Assembly: GCA_023416515.1 (NCBI GenBank)
Contig: JAEZHP010000078.1
Location: forward strand, 1-20,456
Direction: 5' to 3'
From: Pseudomonadota bacterium
GTDB lineage: Bacteria; Pseudomonadota; Alphaproteobacteria; Sphingomonadales; Sphingomonadaceae
DNA length: 20,456 bases
Below, one piece after another: positions 1 to 7,710 of the stretch; position 1 is the first letter of the stretch, and every line of letters starts with the position of its first letter. The notes beneath the pieces were generated by a model. It had not been told where the DNA came from, ran no database searches, and was given only the letters and a program-made list of their open reading frames with translations. A program made the position numbers and the translations under genes.

Positions 1-34
1 GGGCCCCTCCCTCTCCCGCAAGGGGAGAGGGGTG
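1..34. repeat. Palindromic repeat A (hairpin 9-31) within the 3' end of sufD
   Basis: CCCTCTCCC at 9-17 pairs perfectly with GGGAGAGGG at 23-31 around a five-base loop, and the C-rich run continues to the window edge. In the sufD frame it encodes PSPLAGEGG. It is related in style to, but not the same sequence as, the two complete elements further right. Only part may be in the window, and the inner side of the element probably lies to the left. Confidence 0.7.
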
Positions 35-1114
35 ATCGAACCACTTCTCGACGTCCGCGTAGAAGGCGTCGCGCACCGTCTCCTCGCCGATTCGGTTCAA
101 CGCGTCGGCGACGAAGGCGTGGGTGAGGAGGGCGGTGGCTTCCTCGGGCGGGACTCCGCGGCTTTCGAGGTAGAAGAGCGCGGCCTTATCGAGCTCGCCG
201 ACGGTGGCGCCGTGGGCGCACTTCACGTCGTCGGCGAAGATTTCGAGCTCGGGCTTGGCGTTGATCGTCGCGGTTCGGCTGAGCATGATGCCTTTGAGGC
301 TCTGCTCGCCGTCCGTCTTCTGGGCGTGGCGAGCGACCTCAACCCGGGCCGCCACGGAGCACACCGCGAGATCGTCGGCGACCGAGCGCCACACCTGGCG
401 GCTGCTGCCGTTGGGCTGCTCGTGGCGGATTGCGAGGTTGGCGTCGTGCCGCTGACTACCGCGGGCGAGCAATGCGCCCGCCGCCTCGGCAAAAGCAGCC
501 TCGCCGACGAGGCGGATGTCGCCGTCGAGGCGGCTGTCTACGCCGCCGGCGGCGAGAGTCGCGGAGACGAAACTGGCGCCCTCCCCCACTTCGGCGCGGT
601 CGGTGAGGCTGACGAAGCCGCTGTCGCCCAGCAGGCGGCGGTTGAGCATCAGGCGGGCGCCCTTGAACAGGCGGAAATGGCTAAGACGGTTGATCCAGCC
701 GGAGCCGATGAAGGTTTCGACGACGCTCGCCTGGGCGTCGACGTCGAGGACGATCTCGGCGGGGAGATGGTCGGCCGCGCCGGTCGAGACATGGATGATT
801 TGGACGAGGCCCTGCGGAGCGTGGTCGCGGCCCAGGCGGAGGCGCCAGCCTTCGGGCCCGACGAGACGGGCTAAGGCATGGTCGCGCGGCTCGGCCTCGA
901 CCCGGCCGAGGTCGATCGCACCCGGATTGCTCTGCTCGGCGACCAGCTTGCCGTCGACGAACAGCAGCCGCGGACCGTCGCCATAGCCGTCGATCCAGGG
1001 CAGCTCGGCGGGAACGGCGCCTGCGGGAGCGCGCGCGGCGATTTCGGGAAGCGCCGACAGGTTGCTCCAGCGCCAGCCTTCGTCGCGTGCCGAGGGGAGG
1101 TCGAGCAATTTCAT
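1..1114 (-). CDS. sufD: SufD, Fe-S cluster scaffold subunit (3' end outside window)
   Basis: SufD partners SufB and SufC in the cytosolic SufBCD scaffold complex that builds iron-sulfur clusters. 371 codons are visible from the ATG at 1114 and the frame is open to the left edge. Family features: N-terminal RDEGWRWSNL (residues 10-19), the AQKTD stretch (264-268) and the highly conserved C-terminal KPELEIFADDVKCAHGAT block (287-304) with Cys299 and His301, then the SRG..A..LL..AF helix region (318-334). Residues 361-371 (HPSPLAGEGGA) look foreign to SufD and come from a palindromic repeat at 9-31, so the native C terminus probably lay near Trp358. The ATG directly follows a repeat hairpin (1115-1140) that contains the only visible Shine-Dalgarno. 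It is the fifth gene of the suf operon and is separated from sufC by 169 bases, unlike the overlapping genes upstream. Identification is firm; the C-terminal interpretation is inference. Confidence 0.95.
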   Translation of the reverse strand, partial: MKLLDLPSARDEGWRWSNLSALPEIAARAPAGAVPAELPWIDGYGDGPRLLFVDGKLVAEQSNPGAIDLGRVEAEPRDHALARLVGPEGWRLRLGRDHAPQGLVQIIHVSTGAADHLPAEIVLDVDAQASVVETFIGSGWINRLSHFRLFKGARLMLNRRLLGDSGFVSLTDRAEVGEGASFVSATLAAGGVDSRLDGDIRLVGEAAFAEAAGALLARGSQRHDANLAIRHEQPNGSSRQVWRSVADDLAVCSVAARVEVARHAQKTDGEQSLKGIMLSRTATINAKPELEIFADDVKCAHGATVGELDKAALFYLESRGVPPEEATALLTHAFVADALNRIGEETVRDAFYADVEKWFDHPSPLAGEGGA

Positions 1115-1265
1115 AGCCCCTCCCTTTCAAGGGAGGGGCTGGGGTGGGTGCGCGCGTCTGCGCGCGCAACAGACTCCATTGCGCGGGTCGGGAAAGCGCC
1201 TCCGGGGGCATCGAGCCCCCATCGGCGCTGACCCACCCCTAGCCCCTCCCTTGAAAGGGAGGGGT
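1115..1265. repeat. Palindromic repeat element B between sufC and sufD
   Basis: Two inverted modules face each other. Left: the hairpin AGCCCCTCCCTT (1115-1126) with its perfect complement at 1129-1140, then GGGGTGGGT at 1141-1149. Right: ACCCACCCCT at 1231-1240, then CCCCTCCCTT (1243-1252) with its complement at 1255-1264. The left module matches the reverse complement of the right over about 34 bases with one single-base gap. The spacer holds two more hairpins: TGCGCGCG/CGCGCGCA (1149-1168), and AGCGCC...GGGGGC/GCCCCC...GGCGCT (1195-1229). A GANTC methylation-type site lies at 1172-1176. The layout is REPIN-like, with a pair of inverted REP-style palindromes and no coding capacity. It fills the sufC-sufD gap almost exactly, which suggests insertion. 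Confidence 0.88.
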
Positions 1266-1283
1266 GAAGATGCGCCAGGCCCG

Positions 1284-2137
<854 letters not shown>

Positions 2138-2138
<1 letters not shown>

Positions 2139-2463
2139 CAACGCGAGTTCCTGCGGATTTCATTGATTTCATGACGCGCGATATCGAGGTGAACGGTGTC
2201 AAATTCGTCCACGCTGGAAAACATTACCGGGACGCTTCTCATGTTCAGCGCTTCGGACCGTGCCTCCGCGCAACTGGCGACGACCTGCTGCGCGACCTCG
2301 TCGGTTGAGCCGGGCCGCGCCGCCGATTGGCGCGCACGGCGAAGGACGCAATTCGCGTATGTAAGAGTCGCCCGCTCGATGTTCGCCAGGGGTGGGCCCG
2401 GGGTAGCAGCTTGTCCGGAGCAAGCCGTGAGGGCGACGGCGCTCACCGGCAGGAGAAACAGCC

Positions 2464-2467
<4 letters not shown>
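2138..2467 (-). CDS. Small predicted lipoprotein embedded in the suf operon
   Basis: I do not recognise a named family. The 109-residue product starts with a basic-hydrophobic signal, MRLFLLPVSAVALTAC, whose LTAC lipobox predicts lipidation at Cys16 and membrane anchoring in the periplasm. The mature part is short and helical in character, with two further cysteines (Cys40, Cys66) flanking an Arg/Ala-rich segment, which could form a disulfide. The ATG overlaps the sufB stop (ATGA, 2464-2467) and its TGA overlaps the sufC ATG (TGATG), so it is translationally linked to two cytosolic Fe-S assembly genes. An exported lipoprotein has no obvious role in that cytosolic complex. It may be an unrelated co-transcribed gene, or it may report on envelope or redox status. 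No function is assigned. Confidence 0.8.
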
Positions 2468-3932
<1,465 letters not shown>

Positions 3933-3936
<4 letters not shown>

Positions 3937-4361
3937 TGGGCGAGACTCGGAAATTCGGCGGTTTGGGAGAGCTGGTCGAGCGTGACCGCGGCGAGGGCGC
4001 CGCGGATGGTGCCGTTGACCAGGCTCATATGCGGGCGAACCGCGCAACCGCCCTCGAGCGCGCATTCGTGGCGGGCGGAATCGACGCAGGTGGTCATTGC
4101 GATCGGCCCCTCGACCGCCTCGACGATGTCGGCGAGGCTGATGTCATGGGCGGTGCGGGCGAGACGAAAGCCGCCGCCGGAGCCCCGCGCCGTCTCGAGA
4201 AGGCCGGCTGCGGCGAGGCGGCCGGTGAGCTTCTGGGCAGTCGGGAGCGGCACCCCGGTCTCCTCGGCGAGCGAGGTCGCGCTCAGCCGTTCGCCCGACG
4301 AATGGCGGGCGGCGGCGGCGAGCAGGACAACCGCATAATCGGAGAGGGAGGTGAGGCGCAT
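3933..4361 (-). CDS. Rrf2-family regulator of the suf operon (SufR/IscR-like)
   Basis: A 142-residue Rrf2 protein. The N-terminal winged helix-turn-helix begins MRLTSLSDYAVVLL, followed by the LAEETGVPLPTAQKLTGRL recognition region (31-49) and the GSGGGFRLAR wing (60-69). The C-terminal part has three cysteines, Cys92, Cys100 and Cys106 (C-X7-C-X5-C). IscR, a relative, ligates a [2Fe-2S] cluster with three cysteines of similar placement, so this protein probably senses cluster status and controls the operon it leads. It matches the type found at the head of many suf operons and annotated as the SUF system Fe-S assembly regulator. Its stop overlaps the sufB start (ATGA). Repeated AATCGG half-sites lie immediately upstream (4367-4404). 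The family is firm; the sensing mechanism is inferred from relatives. Confidence 0.94.
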
Positions 4362-4366
4362 ATTCT

Positions 4367-4404
4367 AATCGGATCAAATCGGTCGGATTGCATGTGGTCC
4401 GATT
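4367..4404. promoter_or_regulatory. Candidate Rrf2 operator in the regulator/pyrD intergenic region
   Basis: Six bases upstream of the regulator ATG, AATCGG occurs at 4367-4372 and again at 4377-4382, a 10-bp period. A third partial copy, TCGGAT, is at 4383-4388, and an inverted copy, TCCGATT, is at 4398-4404. AATCGGA (4367-4373) and TCCGATT form an inverted repeat. This clustering in a 104-bp divergent promoter region fits an autoregulatory site. Core promoter hexamers could not be fixed with confidence. Confidence 0.5.
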
Positions 4405-4465
4405 CGTGGCGCTATGCAACCCTTAGTGGGTTTCGCCAAGGCGGCGACTTGGCCATAGGCCGCGC

Positions 4466-5521
4466 GTGGCTCTCTATTCCCTGCTTCGCCCCGCGATCTT
4501 CGCTCTCGATGCCGAGCGCGCCCACCGGATGACGATCGCGGCCCTGAAACTGAAGCCGGCCGGGCGGCCAAGCGCTCTGGACCCGGTGCTTGCGACTCGG
4601 GTGGCGGGGCTCGATTTCCCCAATCCGGTCGGGCTCGCGGCGGGCTTCGACAAGGACGCCGAGGTGTTCGCGCCCCTGCTCGGGCTCGGCTTCGGCTTCG
4701 TCGAGGTGGGGACACTGACGCCGCGGCCTCAGGCGGGTAATCCCCGGCCGCGGCTGTTCCGGCTCGCCGAGGACGAGGCGGTGATGAACCGGATGGGCTT
4801 CAACAATCGCGGCCAGGAAGAAGCCGCGGGACGGCTCGAGCGGAGGCAGCGCGGGCGCGGGATCGTCGGGATCAATATCGGCGCGAACAAGGACAGCGCC
4901 GACCGGATCGCCGATTATGCGCGGGGCGTGACCCGGATGGCCCCGCTCGCCGACTATCTCACCGTCAACATCTCCTCGCCCAACACGCCGGGCCTTCGGG
5001 CGCTCCAGGACAAGGGCGCGTTGACCGAGTTGCTCGCGGCTGTGGTGGAGGCACGGGGCTCCGAGGGGCCGCCGGTCTTCCTCAAGGTCGCGCCGGACCT
5101 CGAGGCGATCGACGTTCAGGACATTTCGGAGGCGGTGCTGGCGCAAGGGATCGATGCGCTGATCATCGCCAACACGACGATCACCCGGCCGGCGCTTCGC
5201 TCGCGTCACGCCAGGGAGATGGGCGGATTGTCGGGAGCGCCGCTGAGGCCGCTTGCGCTGAGGCGGCTTCGCGACTTCAGGCGGGCAACCGAAGGGCGGC
5301 TGCCGCTGATCGCGGCCGGCGGAATCGCCAGCGGCGCCGACGCCTGGATGCGGATCAAGGCTGGGGCGAGCTTGGTGCAGCTTTATTCGGCGCTGGTGTT
5401 CCACGGGCCGGGCCTTGCCAGGCAAATCGCGCGGGAGCTTCGCGAGCTCGCGCTTCGAGAGGGATTCGCGAACATCGCCGAAGCGGTCGGAAGCGAAGAA
5501 CGGAACGATCGATCAGTGTGA
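4466..5521 (+). CDS. pyrD: Dihydroorotate dehydrogenase (quinone), class 2
   Basis: Oxidises dihydroorotate to orotate in pyrimidine synthesis, passing electrons through FMN to membrane quinone. 351 residues from a GTG start that gives the usual class 2 N terminus (MALYSLLRPAIFALDAERAH), an amphipathic helix for membrane association. Motifs: FPNPVGLAAGFDK (51-63), NRMGFNN (108-114), the active-site stretch NISSPNTPGLR (168-178), whose serine is the class 2 catalytic base, FLKVAPDL (205-212), the FMN phosphate region IAAGGIASG (282-290) and VQLYSALVFHGPGL (304-317). The start is supported by family alignment; the Shine-Dalgarno is weak (AGG at 4457-4459). It is divergent from the suf operon and shares its 104-bp promoter region. 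The small DUF2061 gene follows 61 bases downstream. Confidence 0.96.
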   Translation: MALYSLLRPAIFALDAERAHRMTIAALKLKPAGRPSALDPVLATRVAGLDFPNPVGLAAGFDKDAEVFAPLLGLGFGFVEVGTLTPRPQAGNPRPRLFRLAEDEAVMNRMGFNNRGQEEAAGRLERRQRGRGIVGINIGANKDSADRIADYARGVTRMAPLADYLTVNISSPNTPGLRALQDKGALTELLAAVVEARGSEGPPVFLKVAPDLEAIDVQDISEAVLAQGIDALIIANTTITRPALRSRHAREMGGLSGAPLRPLALRRLRDFRRATEGRLPLIAAGGIASGADAWMRIKAGASLVQLYSALVFHGPGLARQIARELRELALREGFANIAEAVGSEERNDRSV

Positions 5522-5535
5522 GCGAGATTCCTTCG

Positions 5536-5576
5536 TTGAACTTTTGCGAATGATTCTCATTTAGGTCGATGGGAGA
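5536..5576 (+). promoter_or_regulatory. Candidate promoter with Fur-box-like palindrome and RBS for the DUF2061 gene
   Basis: TTGAAC at 5536-5541 could be a -35 element, with a weak -10 (ATTTAG, 5559-5564) 17 bases further on. Overlapping this is the 19-mer GCGAATGATTCTCATTTAG (5546-5564), whose core AATGAT..TCATT matches the central positions of the classical Fur consensus. A good Shine-Dalgarno, GGGAGA, at 5571-5576 lies six bases before the ATG at 5583. The Fur assignment is inference; alphaproteobacterial Fur/Mur/Irr sites can differ from the enterobacterial consensus. Confidence 0.4.
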
Positions 5577-5582
5577 CTTTCC

Positions 5583-5783
5583 ATGCCGACCGACCTGATC
5601 AAGACCCTGACCTATCTCGTTCTGCACCTGACGATCGGATTCACGGTCGCCTATCTGCTCACGGGGTCGGTGGCGATCGCCGGCGGAATCGCGCTGATCG
5701 AGCCGGCGGTGAACGCTGTCGCCTTCTTCTTCCACGAAAAGGCGTGGAACTCCGGGCTGTTCGGCCGGGCGCTCGGCGCCTAG
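5583..5783 (+). CDS. Small DUF2061 inner-membrane protein
   Basis: A 66-residue protein with two predicted membrane segments (about 8-30 and 31-51). It carries the DUF2061 pattern KTLTYLVLHLTIGFTVAYLL, then GGIALIEPAVNAVAFFFHEKAW. DUF2061 proteins are small membrane proteins of unknown biochemical role, often described as uncharacterised or linked loosely to sulfur or metal genes. The RBS is GGGAGA at 5571-5576. A Fur-like palindrome upstream would predict iron-responsive control if real. The stop TAG (5781-5783) interlocks with the TAG of the convergent ggt gene on the palindrome CTAG (5780-5783), leaving no space for a terminator. The family is fairly sure; the function is unknown. Confidence 0.85.
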   Translation: MPTDLIKTLTYLVLHLTIGFTVAYLLTGSVAIAGGIALIEPAVNAVAFFFHEKAWNSGLFGRALGA

Positions 5784-7507
5784 CGGGCGCTCTCCACCCT
5801 TACCACGCCCTCGCGCCGTGGATCGGCGCCGCCGTCCACGCGGCCCTGCCTCAGCATGACCCCATGAAGGCCCGAATCCTCGCCCTGGCCGGAGCGAAGC
5901 GTGACCCCACGCGCGCGAAGCCCTTCGAGAACGGCGGGTGGAAAGCGGTCGACTTCGCCCTGATAGCTGCTTCCGCGCGCGATTAGGTTGGGAAGGGCGA
6001 TCGCCTCCTGCATCGGCAGGTTCCAGTCGATCGCTCCGACCAGGGCCTTGCCGACATAAGCCAGGATCGAGTTGCCGCCGGGCGAGCCGAGCGCACCGAC
6101 ATAGCGGCCGTCGCGGGTGAGGATGATCGCCGGAGTCATCGAGGAGCGCGGCCGCTTGCCCGGCCCCACCGCGTTCGCCACCGGCCGGCCCTCAGCGTCG
6201 CGCGGCTGGAAGGAGAAATCGGTCATCTCGTTGTTGAGGAAGAAGCCGTCGACCATCCGGCCCGAGCCGAAGATCGATTCCACCGTAGCCGTCATCGAGA
6301 CCACATTGCCCTGAGCGTCGCCGACGATGAAATGCGTGGTGCCTGCGGGCTCGCGGGTCAGGTCCTGCGCCATCGCCATCGCACCGGGCGGAGTGCCGGG
6401 GAGCGGCGGCGGGCCCGCCTGGGGGCCAATCAGAGCGGCGCGCCCGGCGACATAGGCGGGATCGAGCAGCCCGGCGACGGGAACTGAGACGAAGGCGGGA
6501 TCGCCGACATAACGGTCGCGGTCGGCGTACATCAGCCGGCTCGCCTCGGCGAACAGGTACCAGGCCTGTGGATCGGCGGGCCCGCGAGCCGCGATATCGG
6601 TGCGCTCGAGCATCCCCATCAGCTGAAGCAAGGCGACTCCGCTCGACGGCGGCGGCGGCACGCAGACGACATAAGCGCGATAGGGCCGGCACAGCGGGTC
6701 GCGCTTCACCGGCCGGTAGGACGCCAGATCCGCCATCGTCATGGTGCCCGGCAGAGGCCCGGCACCGGTCCTGGCGACGATCCGCTCCGCGGTCTCGCCG
6801 CGGTGGAGGGCGTCGGAGCCCTGGGCGGCGAGGCGGCGCAGGAATTCGGCATAAGCGGGGTTGCGAAGCCGGTCGCCCGGATCGACCGGACTGCCGTCGG
6901 CCTCGGCGAAATAGGCGCGGACGTCGGGAGCCGCGGTCTGCGGGTAGCCCTGGTTGGTGAAGCGCCCGAGGCGCGGGCTGACGATGAAGCCCTCTCGAGC
7001 GGTTCGCTCGGCGTCGCCAAACAGGCCGCTCCACGGCAGCCGGCCATGCTCGCGGTGCGCCGTTTCGAGCATCCGCACGACGCCCGGAACGCCGGTGGCC
7101 CGGCCGCTCACCACAGCCTGGGCAAAGGGAAGCGCCTGGCCGTTGTCGTCGAGGAACATGTCGGGCGTCGCGCCCGACGGCGCGGTCTCGCGGCCGTCAT
7201 AGATGCTCACCCGACGCGTCGAGGAGTCGTAATAGGTCATGAAGCCGCCGCCGCCGAGGCCGGAGCTTTGCGGCTCGACCAGGCTCAGCATCGCCTCGAC
7301 CGCGATCGCGGCATCGACCGCGCTCCCGCCGCGACGAAGCACGTTCATGCCCGCCTCCGCAGCAAGCGGGTTGGCGGCCACGACGTAGAATTGCTGTTGC
7401 GCCTGGGGCACGGCCTGCCCCCCGGGCTGGGCCTGGTTCGGAACGGCCGCACAGCCGGCGAGCGCGGCCGCGGCTGCAACCCAAATCCCACGGAGGAATG
7501 CGCTCAT
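5780..7507 (-). CDS. ggt: Gamma-glutamyltransferase, predicted lipoprotein
   Basis: Transfers or hydrolyses the gamma-glutamyl group of glutathione and related compounds in the periplasm. The protein is made as a proenzyme that cleaves itself into large and small subunits. The start is the ATG at 7507, which gives 575 residues and a clean lipoprotein signal (lipobox LAGC, Cys19); an in-frame ATG at 7525 would prefix six residues. Family blocks: ANPLAAEAGMNVLRRGGSAVDAA, EPQSSGLGGGGFM and VVSGRATGVPG in the large subunit. The small subunit is expected to begin at Thr390 of TTHFIVGDAQGNVVSMT, equivalent to the catalytic Thr of E. coli GGT. Then come FFLNNEMTDFSF, PGKRPRSSMTPAI and GSPGGNSI. All expected motifs are present. 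Membrane anchoring differs from the soluble periplasmic E. coli enzyme. It is divergent from the acyl-CoA synthetase gene, with a 203-bp gap. Confidence 0.95.
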   Translation of the reverse strand: MSAFLRGIWVAAAAALAGCAAVPNQAQPGGQAVPQAQQQFYVVAANPLAAEAGMNVLRRGGSAVDAAIAVEAMLSLVEPQSSGLGGGGFMTYYDSSTRRVSIYDGRETAPSGATPDMFLDDNGQALPFAQAVVSGRATGVPGVVRMLETAHREHGRLPWSGLFGDAERTAREGFIVSPRLGRFTNQGYPQTAAPDVRAYFAEADGSPVDPGDRLRNPAYAEFLRRLAAQGSDALHRGETAERIVARTGAGPLPGTMTMADLASYRPVKRDPLCRPYRAYVVCVPPPPSSGVALLQLMGMLERTDIAARGPADPQAWYLFAEASRLMYADRDRYVGDPAFVSVPVAGLLDPAYVAGRAALIGPQAGPPPLPGTPPGAMAMAQDLTREPAGTTHFIVGDAQGNVVSMTATVESIFGSGRMVDGFFLNNEMTDFSFQPRDAEGRPVANAVGPGKRPRSSMTPAIILTRDGRYVGALGSPGGNSILAYVGKALVGAIDWNLPMQEAIALPNLIARGSSYQGEVDRFPPAVLEGLRARGVTLRSGQGEDSGLHGVMLRQGRVDGGADPRREGVVRVESAR

Positions 7508-7601
7508 GACTCGACCCCACAACATCCTGGCCGCGACCTAGCCAAGGGGCGGCAGGGCGTCCACATCTGATCCGCCCGGCTCGACAGTCGGTGTGAAAAC
7601 T

Positions 7602-7641
7602 GGAAGAACCCGCGCTTTCGCGATGCGGAAGAACCGCGCGC
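7602..7641. repeat. Short imperfect direct repeat in the ggt/acyl-CoA synthetase promoter region
   Basis: GGAAGAACCCGCGC (7602-7615) recurs as GGAAGAACCGCGCGC (7627-7641), a 25-bp period, in the middle of the 203-bp divergent intergenic region. It could be a regulator site or chance in GC-rich sequence. No convincing promoter hexamers were identified around it. Confidence 0.35.
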
Positions 7642-7710
7642 GGGTGTAAATGCGGCCAAGATTAACGCGCCGGGCGACGCTCGGGGCGGCCTTGCCGTGG
7701 GAGGGCAGGG

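Noticed and set aside
1115..1265. Hairpins of element B as rho-independent terminators or a small RNA gene
   Set aside because: None of the stems is followed by a U tract in either direction, and sufD downstream needs the read-through.
3937..4065. Extended sufB N terminus starting at 4065
   Set aside because: The extension lies entirely over the regulator gene and has no homology to SufB; the ATG at 3936 makes an ATGA overlap typical of this operon.
4412..5425. 337-residue minus-strand frame opposite pyrD
   Set aside because: A shadow frame; pyrD carries all class 2 motifs on the plus strand, and the antisense product is Arg/Pro/His-rich without domains.
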